Positions 1 to 5,702 of a stretch of 5,702 nucleotides of DNA are shown here, in pieces. The notes beneath the pieces were generated by a model. That model had not been told where the DNA came from. It did no database searches and saw nothing but the letters and a program-made list of their open reading frames with translations. Position 1 is the stretch's first letter; every line of letters begins with the position of its first letter. Made by a program: the position numbers and the translations under genes. The DNA comes from Gemmatimonadota bacterium (GTDB taxonomy: Bacteria > Gemmatimonadota > Gemmatimonadetes > Gemmatimonadales > GWC2-71-9): contig JAOUIC010000137.1 of assembly GCA_029884275.1 (NCBI GenBank), positions 1 through 5,702 on the forward strand, in the 5' to 3' direction.

Positions 1-48
1 CACGCTCTTCCCGCTGGCCAGATCGAAGACCTGCACCGCACCGCCCTG
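1..48 (-). pseudogene. In-frame continuation of the propeller gene past the TAG stop
   Basis: Reading the same frame past the TAG gives 16 more codons to the window edge: QGGAVQVFDLASGKSV. This is a typical outer-strand and turn sequence of a YVTN blade and lines up with blade 5 (EIVEIDRATWSV). It completes blade 6, whose inner half (NLAVTADGRLLVATL) lies before the stop. The stop therefore seems to replace one sense codon (an AAG lysine or CAG glutamine would be one base away) in a loop, not to mark a natural end. The rest of the gene lies outside the window. Confidence 0.7.
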
Positions 49-951
49 CTACAGCGTCGCCACCAGCAGACGGCCATCGGCGGTCACGGCGAGGTTGTAG
101 GGTCCACGGCCGGTCGGAAACCGCCGGCTGACCGACCAGGTGGCACGGTCGATCTCCACGATCTCGTCCCGGCGATTGCACGCCACATAGATCTTCGCGC
201 CATCCGCCGCGGGCTGGGCCCAGGTGGGCGAGCAGGTGGGCTTCGGCATCTCGTGCCCCTCGTGCCCTCCCCCCGCGGCGCTCTCAGCCGGGAGCGGGCC
301 CTCGCTTCCGGTCGCCAGTCCGAAACGGCGGGACACCTCGAACGAGGCGGCGTCAATCTCGACCAGCTGGTCGTCCATCATGCAGGTGGAGTACTGCCAG
401 CGGCCGTCGGGCGACAGCCGGCTGCCGTGCGGCATGGTGCAGGTCTCGGTACGAGCCACTTCGGTGCCGGTCGGCGTGTACACCACCGACACCGAAGAAG
501 GGACCATCCGTCCATGCAGGTTGAAATTCACCACGAAGGCGTAGAGCCCGTCAGGCGTCACATCCAGCGAGGCCGGGAAACGACCCAGGTAGATGCCGCG
601 CCCGACCACCGTGTCGGGGCCGAGGGCGTACTTCCAGTACTTGCCATCGGGCGAGCCGTGGCCGGTGGTCATGTGGAGGAAGCGCCCGTCGCGCGAAATC
701 TGAAGCCCGTGCGGCCCCTCGAGCTCGGTCGGCGACTCACCCACCGCGATGGTCCGCTCGACCACGACCCCATCGGGCCCGAAGCGCACCCGTTGGATCA
801 GGTCAGCGGACTCGGCGCCGACATAGACCCAGTAACGATGCGGCGGGTCCGCCACCACCTGACTGGAGAGCGACGCCAGAGGCAGGGCAACGCAGGCCGC
901 GGCCATGGCGAGCATGCGGTGCGGCGACTTGCCAAGAGAGAGCCGGTTCAT
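49..951 (-). CDS. Exported YVTN-type beta-propeller protein, interrupted by an in-frame TAG
   Basis: Start chosen at the ATG at 951 because AAGGA lies 5 bases upstream and a signal peptide follows directly: charged MNRLSLGKSPHR, hydrophobic stretch about 13-30, likely cleavage after VVA (about 34). The exported part reads as consecutive propeller blades, each with an SPDG/TPDG/TADG-like turn: about 40-75, 80-123, 124-170, 172-215, 240-283 and a sixth from 284. This is the pattern of YVTN/SMP-30-like propellers, which commonly bind ligands or proteins in the periplasm; the substrate here is unknown. Blades 4 and 5 are closely related (both have VEID and VSRRF), each with a Cys pair (C171/C190, C240/C258). 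Between them is a loop rich in Gly, His and Glu (GGGHEGHEMPKPTC, 227-240). The frame stops at TAG (49-51) after 300 residues, inside blade 6, although coding character continues beyond. Divergent from the LVIVD gene. Propeller assignment is firm; function is not known. Confidence 0.85.
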   Translation of the reverse strand: MNRLSLGKSPHRMLAMAAACVALPLASLSSQVVADPPHRYWVYVGAESADLIQRVRFGPDGVVVERTIAVGESPTELEGPHGLQISRDGRFLHMTTGHGSPDGKYWKYALGPDTVVGRGIYLGRFPASLDVTPDGLYAFVVNFNLHGRMVPSSVSVVYTPTGTEVARTETCTMPHGSRLSPDGRWQYSTCMMDDQLVEIDAASFEVSRRFGLATGSEGPLPAESAAGGGHEGHEMPKPTCSPTWAQPAADGAKIYVACNRRDEIVEIDRATWSVSRRFPTGRGPYNLAVTADGRLLVATL

Positions 952-956
952 CAGTA

Positions 957-961
957 TCCTT
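957..961 (-). promoter_or_regulatory. Ribosome binding site of the YVTN propeller gene
   Basis: On the minus strand AAGGA is followed by 5 bases (TACTG) and the ATG at 951. It decides the start in favour of this ATG over the GTG at 1062, which would add 37 Arg-rich residues ahead of a clear signal peptide and run into the divergent gene. Confidence 0.75.
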
Positions 962-1029
962 GCTGTCGAAGTTCGGGACGACCCTCGCGTCTCGACCCAC
1001 CTCAGCTCCGGGCTTCTCGGCCCGCCAAC

Positions 1030-1034
1030 GGAGG
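1030..1034 (+). promoter_or_regulatory. Ribosome binding site of the LVIVD propeller gene
   Basis: GGAGG with 6 bases (CATCCG) before the GTG at 1041. It is the only strong Shine-Dalgarno sequence near the N-terminus and fixes the start at this GTG, ahead of the TTG at 960 or the ATG at 1074. Confidence 0.8.
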
Positions 1035-1040
1035 CATCCG

Positions 1041-3101
1041 GTGTCCAAACTAGTCTCTGCACCGCGGTCCGTCATGGCCGCGGCTGTCGCCCTCCGCATG
1101 CTGTGGGGCGCTCCGCTGCCCGGCCAGGACTCGGTGCCGCCCGTGGTCACCCGCATCACCGTCGACCCCGCCACCCTCACGCTCAAGGTCGGGGAAACGG
1201 TGAACCTCACGCTCACCGCCTACGACGCCCGGGGGGAGGTCATCACCCAGCCCGCGCTCAGGGCGAGTGGCCCGTTCAGCGCCGTGCGCCTTCGCCGCGG
1301 CTCCGTCACCGGGCTCCAGGCCGGCAGCTATGAGATTGTGGTCACCGCCGTGGCGAGCGCACCGGGGGCGGCGCCGGCCAGCGTGACGGTACCGATCACG
1401 GTCAACTGGCCCGCGCTCACGCGCGCCATCATCGAGGCCGAACCGGGTCGGCCCTACACCGGGACCACTCTCATGCTGACCGCGCGCGCGTTCCATGCGG
1501 ACAGCAGCGAACGGCCTCGTGCCTCACTCGAGTGGAAGTGGCGCAGTTCCAACGAAGCCGTCGCCAGCGTCGACCGCTTCGGGTCGATGACCTCCCAGCG
1601 GCCCGGCTCGGCGGTTCTCACCGCCGAGGCCGACGGTGTGCGTGCCGAGTACCGCGTCACCGTCGCCGCCAGCCCGGTCGCGAGCCTGACAATCGACATT
1701 CCGGACGCCGAGGCGCGGACCGGCGACGTTCTCCACCTCAAGGCGACGGCGCGCCGTGCCAACGGGACGCCGGTCACCGATGCGCCGATCACGTGGAGCT
1801 ACACCTACGCGCCGGATGACACCATCGCCGCGCCTGGCGCCACCGGGGTGATCGACCGCGGGCTTTTCGCCGCCGAGGTGCCGGGACGCTATACCCTCCT
1901 CGCGTCGGCCGGCTCGGTGACGGCCCGCAAGGTGATCGAAGTGAAGACCCGGGATGCGCGGCGGCGGATCAGCGTGACCGGGCGTGGCTCGATCACCAAC
2001 GTCCACACCTCCGATTTCTGGCCCTGGACCGGCGCGGACGGCCGGGACTACGCCCTGGTCGGCACCTGGGGCGGCGACGGATGGGCCTATGTCATGGACA
2101 TCACCGACCTGGCCAATCCGGTCAGGACCGATTCGATCAAGGTCGACGCCCGGGTGATCAACGACGTCACCGTCTCCCCCGACGGGCGCTATGGCGTGCT
2201 GTCACGCGAGGGCGCCTCCAATCGGGTCAACGGCGTCGTGATCCTCGACCTCGCCACGCCGGCCCATCCCAGGGTCGCCTCGACCTTCGACCAGGAGCTG
2301 ACCGGCGGCGTGCACAACATGTTCGCCACCAACGACTACCTGTTCGCGATCTCCGGCGGGGAGCGTTACGTGATCATCGACGTGCGCGACATCACCCAGC
2401 CGAAGTACGCCGGGCAGTACGACCACCCCAACTCGTACGTCCACGACGTGTGGGTCCGCGACGGCATCGCCTACTCGAGCGAGTGGGGCACCGGCGTGGT
2501 CGCGGTGGACGTCGGGAACGGCAAGTGGGGCGGCAGCATCGGGAAGCCGGTGCTGATCGGTACCTATCCGACCACCAGCGGCGCCACCCATGAGATCTTC
2601 CCCTACGTGCAGAAGGCCACGGGGAAGGTGTACCTCTTCCTGGGCGACGAGATCATGTCACGCGAAGGACGGGTCTGGGAGGGGACCGCCTACATGCAGG
2701 ACCTCTTCGGTGACACCCCGAAGCGGGGCGGCGTGCCGCAGACCTCGGCGGGGTACACCCACATCGTCGACTTCACCGACCCGACTGCCCCGAAGAACAT
2801 CGCCAAGTACCATCAGGAGGAGTTCGGGGCCCACGACATCATCGTCGAGGACGACGTGATGTACCAGGCCTATTACGACGGCGGGGTGCGCATCGTGGAT
2901 GTGTCAGGCGAACTGGTGGGGAACCTCGCCGAGCAACGGAGGGAAATCGCGGTGTTCAAGCCCTTCGATCCTCAGGGCTTCACCCCCAACGCCTCCTTCG
3001 TGATGAACGCCATGCCGTGGAAGGGGCACGTCCTCTTCACCGATTTCAACAGCGGGCTCTGGGCGGCGAAGCTGGAGCCGAAGCAGGGAATGACGCCGTA
3101 G
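1041..3101 (+). CDS. Exported Ig-like (BIG2) and LVIVD-repeat beta-propeller protein
   Basis: 686 residues from a GTG preceded by GGAGG. The N-terminus (about 1-29) resembles a signal peptide: Lys/Arg in the first ten residues, then a hydrophobic stretch (about 11-25, broken by Arg19) and a Pro/Gly-rich end. Three Ig-like modules follow: about 37-122, 126-209 (a typical BIG2 ending, WRSSNEAVASVD then G-x-A-x-LTA) and 212-302. The C-terminal half (about 310-680) is an LVIVD propeller: repeats of an inner strand, a short loop and an 'IVD-DxxxP'-like strand, e.g. YVMDITDLANP (350-360), VVILDLATPAHP (399-410), YVIIDVRDITQP (443-454), THIVDFTDPTAP (573-584) and VRIVDVSGE. His residues recur where blades begin (322, 425, 468, 517, 598). 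LVIVD proteins are mostly uncharacterised and exported; the Ig modules probably act as a stalk or adhesive spacer. Converges on maf across a structured gap. Architecture is well supported; function unknown. Confidence 0.88.
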   Translation: MSKLVSAPRSVMAAAVALRMLWGAPLPGQDSVPPVVTRITVDPATLTLKVGETVNLTLTAYDARGEVITQPALRASGPFSAVRLRRGSVTGLQAGSYEIVVTAVASAPGAAPASVTVPITVNWPALTRAIIEAEPGRPYTGTTLMLTARAFHADSSERPRASLEWKWRSSNEAVASVDRFGSMTSQRPGSAVLTAEADGVRAEYRVTVAASPVASLTIDIPDAEARTGDVLHLKATARRANGTPVTDAPITWSYTYAPDDTIAAPGATGVIDRGLFAAEVPGRYTLLASAGSVTARKVIEVKTRDARRRISVTGRGSITNVHTSDFWPWTGADGRDYALVGTWGGDGWAYVMDITDLANPVRTDSIKVDARVINDVTVSPDGRYGVLSREGASNRVNGVVILDLATPAHPRVASTFDQELTGGVHNMFATNDYLFAISGGERYVIIDVRDITQPKYAGQYDHPNSYVHDVWVRDGIAYSSEWGTGVVAVDVGNGKWGGSIGKPVLIGTYPTTSGATHEIFPYVQKATGKVYLFLGDEIMSREGRVWEGTAYMQDLFGDTPKRGGVPQTSAGYTHIVDFTDPTAPKNIAKYHQEEFGAHDIIVEDDVMYQAYYDGGVRIVDVSGELVGNLAEQRREIAVFKPFDPQGFTPNASFVMNAMPWKGHVLFTDFNSGLWAAKLEPKQGMTP

Positions 3102-3125
3102 GCAGATGGGCAGGGGGGCAGGTGG
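3102..3125 (+). repeat. Three tandem 8-base GC-rich repeats
   Basis: Immediately after the TAG of the LVIVD gene come three consecutive octamers: GCAGATGG (3102-3109), GCAGGGGG (3110-3117) and GCAGGTGG (3118-3125). They differ only at the fifth and sixth bases. No coding role is apparent. Confidence 0.6.
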
Positions 3126-3196
3126 ACGCGGCTCGTCGCTCAGGTGCGGCAGCCGCGCCTCCGGCTCCTCCACTCCGACACTCCGACCCCCTGCCC
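3108..3196. terminator. Nested inverted repeats in the convergent gap, possible two-way terminator
   Basis: A perfect 10-base inverted repeat, GGGCAGGGGG (3108-3117) and CCCCCTGCCC (3187-3196), encloses GTGGA (3122-3126) with TCCAC (3169-3173), and then CGCGGCT (3127-3133) with AGCCGCG (3151-3157) around a 17-base loop. The two inner stems abut on the left side, with an 11-base bulge on the right. The structure fills the gap between two convergent genes, where a shared transcription end is expected. There is no T-tract, so this is not a canonical intrinsic terminator. The outer arms are 69 bases apart, so the outer pairing may not matter in RNA. It could equally be a dispersed intergenic repeat. 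Confidence 0.4.
3171..3186 (+). repeat. Perfect tandem duplication of CACTCCGA
   Basis: CACTCCGA occurs twice back to back (3171-3178 and 3179-3186), with a further CTCCG at 3159-3163. It lies between the inner and outer right arms of the inverted repeats, just before the end of maf. It resembles slippage-prone simple sequence and not a protein-binding site, but that is inference. Confidence 0.6.
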
Positions 3197-3198
3197 CG

Positions 3199-3762
3199 CT
3201 ACTCCCCGAAGCGGTACTTGATTCCCGCCTCCTCCAGCAATCTGAGCACCAGCCTGACCGGCAGCCCCATCACCCCGAAGAAGTCGCCGTCGATCCGCTC
3301 GACCAGCGCCGCGCCGTAGCCCTGGATGCCATAGGCGCCAGCCTTGTCCATCGGCTCGCCGGTGGCGATGTAGGCGCGGAGGAATCCGTCGTCACAGGGC
3401 CGGAAGGTCACCGCCGTGATATCAGTGGCCTGGCGCAGGGCGCCGTTGGCCTGCAGCGCCACGGAGGTGATGACCTCGTGGGTCCGGCCCTGCAGCTGGC
3501 GCAGCATGCGGAGCGCATCCGCCGCATCCGCCGGCTTCTCGAAGAGATGATCGTCGAGCACCACCGTCGTGTCAGCGCCCAGCACCAGCGGCCCCGGCAC
3601 CGCCAGCGCCTTCTCCCGGGCGAGCCGTTCGGCGTAGCCCACCGGGGTCTCCCCCGGTCGGCGCGCCTCTGGGATGTCGGAGGGGCGCACCTCGACCTCC
3701 ATCCCGAGCATCTCCAGCAGCTGCCGGCGTCGGGGCGAGGCCGAGGCGAGGATCAGCTTCAC
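3199..3762 (-). CDS. maf: Maf-family nucleoside triphosphate pyrophosphatase (dTTP/UTP type)
   Basis: A cytosolic enzyme of 187 residues, usual for the family. Maf proteins split non-canonical or surplus nucleoside triphosphates to monophosphate and pyrophosphate. Visible family motifs: ASASPRR at 6-12 (phosphate binding), GADTTVV at 62-68 with the catalytic Asp64, FEKPAD at 74-79 (Lys76), GRTHEVITSV at 92-101, EPMDKAGAYGIQG at 136-148 and the C-terminal GDFFGVMGLPV. The DKAGAYGIQG segment is typical of the dTTP/UTP pyrophosphatase branch (B. subtilis Maf, E. coli YhdE) and differs from the m7GTP branch (YceF). Glu75 stands where the family usually has Gly (GKP). The GTG start overlaps the peptidase stop as GTGA, with purine-rich GGAAGAAGAA just upstream, suggesting translational coupling. 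Last gene of the minus-strand group. Confidence 0.93.
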   Translation of the reverse strand: MKLILASASPRRRQLLEMLGMEVEVRPSDIPEARRPGETPVGYAERLAREKALAVPGPLVLGADTTVVLDDHLFEKPADAADALRMLRQLQGRTHEVITSVALQANGALRQATDITAVTFRPCDDGFLRAYIATGEPMDKAGAYGIQGYGAALVERIDGDFFGVMGLPVRLVLRLLEEAGIKYRFGE

Positions 3763-5102
3763 TTCTTCTTCCGGGCCTCCCGCATGACCTTCTCGATCTC
3801 CTCGGTGGTCCTCGGCGCGCCGGCCGAGAGCAGTTCGTGGCCGGTGTCGGTGACCAGGATGTCGTCCTCGATCCTGACGCCGAAGCCCTCCTCGGGAATG
3901 TAGATCCCCGGCTCGATGGTGAACGCCATCCCCGGGGCGAGCGGGGTCGAGTAGTCGCCCACATCGTGCACGTCCATGCCGATCCAGTGACCGAGGCCAT
4001 GGATGAAGTACCGGTCGCAGCTCGATTCGCCGCAGAGCTTGCCGGAGTTGGTCTTCATATAGTTCCGGGCGATCGTGTCCAGTGTCGCCATCCTGATGCC
4101 CGGCCGGACCGCGTCGATCGCCGCCTGCTGCGACCCCAACACCAGATCGTAGATCTCCTTCTGCCGCGGCGTGAACTTCCCGTTCACCGGCCAGCTCCGC
4201 GTGATGTCGGCGGTGTACTGGCCGTACTCCGCCGCCGCGTCGATCACGACGATGTCGCCGTCGGCCGTCTGCCGGCGGCTGGTGTCGTAGTGGAGGGTGG
4301 TGCCGTTGATCCCGCTCCCGACGATCGAGGGGTAGCCCAGCCGGTCGGCGCCCTGCCGTCGGACCTCGCTCTCGAATGCCGCTTCGATCTCGTACTCCCC
4401 CATGCCCGGCCGGGCGGCGCGCATCGCCGCGACGTGACCCATCGCGCTGATGGTGACCGCCATCCGGAGGCGCCCGAGCTCCTCGGCATCCTTGACCAGC
4501 CGCATCGAGTCCACCACCGGGCGGATGTTCCGGACGTCCCGTCCCGAGTAGACCAGATCACGAATCCGGGTCTCATGCTCGGTGGTGACGTCGAGCGGCA
4601 GGTAGAGCGGGCCGCGGGCGCGGCGAAGCCGGCGGTCGAGCGAGTCGGTGGGGAGCACCGTCGCGATGCCGGTGAGGCGCGCCGCGATGCTGTCGGGCCC
4701 CAGCCTGACACCGGTCCACCGCTCGCGCATCGGGACGCGGGGCGGCAGAAAGAGGACAACCTCCGACCCGCCGGCGCCGTCGGCGGTCATCAGCAGCCAG
4801 GCGTCCTGGGTCTCGAGCTGGGTGAAGTAGAAGAAGGTGTTGTGCTGGCGGAAGTCGTTGTCTTGCAGGTAATCGACCTCGAGGTCGCGCTCATGGGCCG
4901 CAGGGATCAGCACCGTCCCCTTTCCAAGACGCGCAAGGAGCGCCTGGCGGCGCGCCGTTGTCGCGGGGATGTCGATGGCCCGCCCCATCCCGGGGAGTTC
5001 GGGAACCGGCGTCCAGGCGCCGATCGGCCCTGAGGGCTGGGCCGGTTTCTGCTGAGCCTGCAGCGAGACTGCGACGAGGCCGAGGAGGATGAATGACCGC
5101 AT
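3759..5102 (-). CDS. Exported Xaa-Pro aminopeptidase (peptidase family M24B)
   Basis: 447 residues. Removes an N-terminal residue preceding proline from peptides, using a two-metal centre. Signal peptide MRSFILLGLVAVSLQA (cleavage about 16) indicates export, unlike the cytosolic E. coli PepP. An AMP_N-type N-terminal domain covers about 42-175, followed by the pita-bread catalytic domain. All five metal ligands are present: Asp288 (VVIDAAAEYGQY), Asp299 (ADITRSWPV), His372 (GLGHWIGMDVHD), Glu397 (TIEPGIYI) and Glu412 (RIEDD). The auxiliary histidines His271, His368 and His379 sit at the same spacings as in PepP. Cys357 and Cys362 form a close pair that could be a disulfide in an exported protein. 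ATG preceded by AGGAA at 7 bases. Lies 74 bases after dtd; its TGA overlaps the maf start. A prolidase is the main alternative, less likely given the N-terminal domain and signal peptide. It probably takes up peptide nitrogen outside the cytoplasm. Confidence 0.92.
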   Translation of the reverse strand: MRSFILLGLVAVSLQAQQKPAQPSGPIGAWTPVPELPGMGRAIDIPATTARRQALLARLGKGTVLIPAAHERDLEVDYLQDNDFRQHNTFFYFTQLETQDAWLLMTADGAGGSEVVLFLPPRVPMRERWTGVRLGPDSIAARLTGIATVLPTDSLDRRLRRARGPLYLPLDVTTEHETRIRDLVYSGRDVRNIRPVVDSMRLVKDAEELGRLRMAVTISAMGHVAAMRAARPGMGEYEIEAAFESEVRRQGADRLGYPSIVGSGINGTTLHYDTSRRQTADGDIVVIDAAAEYGQYTADITRSWPVNGKFTPRQKEIYDLVLGSQQAAIDAVRPGIRMATLDTIARNYMKTNSGKLCGESSCDRYFIHGLGHWIGMDVHDVGDYSTPLAPGMAFTIEPGIYIPEEGFGVRIEDDILVTDTGHELLSAGAPRTTEEIEKVMREARKKK

Positions 5103-5108
5103 GAAGTG

Positions 5109-5123
5109 ATTCCTGGAAGGAAT
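5109..5123 (-). promoter_or_regulatory. Peptidase ribosome binding site inside a small hairpin
   Basis: On the minus strand ATTCCT, a 3-base loop TCC, and AGGAAT form a perfect 6-bp inverted repeat. The second arm contains the Shine-Dalgarno AGGAA (5114-5110), 7 bases before the ATG at 5102. If folded, it would partly hide the site. The stem is short and AT-rich, so the effect is uncertain. Confidence 0.5.
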
Positions 5124-5136
5124 GAAAGAAACGGAT

Positions 5137-5152
5137 GACTCGATCCCGAGTC
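5137..5152 (-). terminator. Hairpin between dtd and the peptidase gene, weak terminator or attenuator
   Basis: GACTCG and CGAGTC form a perfect 6-bp stem with a 4-base loop, 24 bases after the dtd stop. On the minus strand it is followed by ATCCGTTTCTTTC, an interrupted T-rich run. It may terminate or attenuate transcription between dtd and the peptidase; the stem is short and the T-run imperfect, so this is tentative. Confidence 0.35.
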
Positions 5153-5176
5153 TACGAGACGGAGGGCGGCCGAGTG

Positions 5177-5635
<459 letters not shown>

Positions 5636-5702
5636 TGGCTCTTCGGTGATTGGAAAGGCGGGAAAGGAACCACCCGGGAGCCCGTGACGGAAGGGGGACG
5701 GA
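5636..5702. other. Upstream flank of dtd, no feature recognised
   Basis: These 67 bases up to the window edge may hold the dtd promoter or the end of an upstream gene. The dtd frame stays open to the edge, but no earlier start codon is seen in it and the family N-terminus begins at 5635. A direct repeat GGAAAGG (5652-5658 and 5661-5667) is the only visible pattern. No convincing promoter hexamers. Confidence 0.3.

Larger units (their letters stand above)
952..1040. promoter_or_regulatory. Divergent intergenic region between two propeller genes
   Basis: These 89 bases must contain, or lie next to, the promoters of both divergent genes unless each is read from farther away. I see no convincing -35/-10 pair on either strand; TTGCTG at 960-965 is only a weak -35-like hexamer. 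A small perfect inverted repeat, CGGGC (1009-1013) and GCCCG (1020-1024) with a 6-base loop, sits just ahead of the plus-strand ribosome binding site. Whether it is functional is not known. Confidence 0.4.

Noticed and set aside
49..51. TAG recoded as an amino acid (pyrrolysine-type or suppressor readthrough)
   Set aside because: TAG is the ordinary end of two other genes in the window, and no readthrough signal or recoding machinery is seen; a point mutation or sequence error is simpler.
892..903. Possible lipobox (AAAC, Cys20) in the YVTN propeller signal peptide
   Set aside because: The -3 position is Ala instead of Leu or similar, and the Cys lies in the middle of the hydrophobic stretch with a better signal peptidase I site after VVA.
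960..1040. TTG start at 960 for the LVIVD gene
   Set aside because: It would place 27 extra residues ahead of the signal peptide; GGAGG 6 bases before the GTG at 1041 is much stronger evidence.
253..1053. Plus-strand open frame of 266 codons opposite the YVTN propeller
   Set aside because: Low-complexity Arg/His/Gly-rich translation with no signal peptide or motif; the minus strand has clear propeller repeats and a ribosome binding site.
952..1062. N-terminal extension of the YVTN propeller to a GTG at 1062
   Set aside because: It would put 37 Arg-rich residues before a good signal peptide and overlap the divergent gene; the ATG at 951 has AAGGA at proper spacing.
3102..3198. CRISPR-like or mobile-element end in the repeat-rich convergent gap
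   Set aside because: Repeat units are only 8 bases with no spacers, and there is no transposase, target duplication or neighbouring cas gene.
3837..5033. Long plus-strand open frame opposite the peptidase gene (398 codons)
   Set aside because: It is antisense to a complete M24B enzyme with all active-site residues; the translation is Arg/His/Pro-rich with no domain pattern, as expected of a GC-rich shadow frame.

Overview
The window is GC-rich, gene-dense bacterial DNA with five protein genes and only short gaps (no gene-free stretch above 100 bases). The high GC content, secreted beta-propeller proteins with Ig-like modules, and an exported aminopeptidase P suggest a Gram-negative environmental bacterium. 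Gemmatimonadota is my best guess. This is inferred from gene style, because no rRNA or marker gene is present.

Left part (1-3101): two exported beta-propeller proteins are divergently transcribed from an 89-base gap. The minus-strand gene (starting at 951) is a YVTN/SMP-30-type propeller with a signal peptide. An in-frame TAG at 49-51 interrupts it, and the same frame beyond the stop still encodes a recognisable propeller blade to the window edge. It therefore looks like a nonsense-mutated gene or a sequencing error, and its true C-terminus lies outside the window. The plus-strand gene (1041-3101) encodes a 686-residue exported protein with three Ig-like/BIG2 modules followed by an LVIVD-repeat propeller. 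Both are probably periplasmic, surface or extracellular proteins of unknown substrate.

Middle (3102-3198): a convergent gap between the LVIVD gene and maf. It is built from 8-base tandem repeats and nested inverted repeats and may act as a two-way transcription end or belong to a dispersed intergenic repeat family.

Right part (3199-5635, minus strand, in transcription order): dtd (D-aminoacyl-tRNA deacylase), then an exported Xaa-Pro aminopeptidase (M24B), then a Maf-type nucleotide pyrophosphatase. The peptidase and maf share a 4-base GTGA stop/start overlap. The 74-base dtd-peptidase gap holds two small hairpins, one enclosing the peptidase ribosome binding site. Two of the three enzymes are cytosolic quality-control hydrolases (removing D-amino acids from tRNA and non-canonical or surplus nucleotides); the exported peptidase is the odd one out.

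I see no CRISPR array, tRNA, rRNA, transposon or integration site. No clearly new system is evident. The features most worth checking are the interrupted propeller gene and the structured convergent gap.
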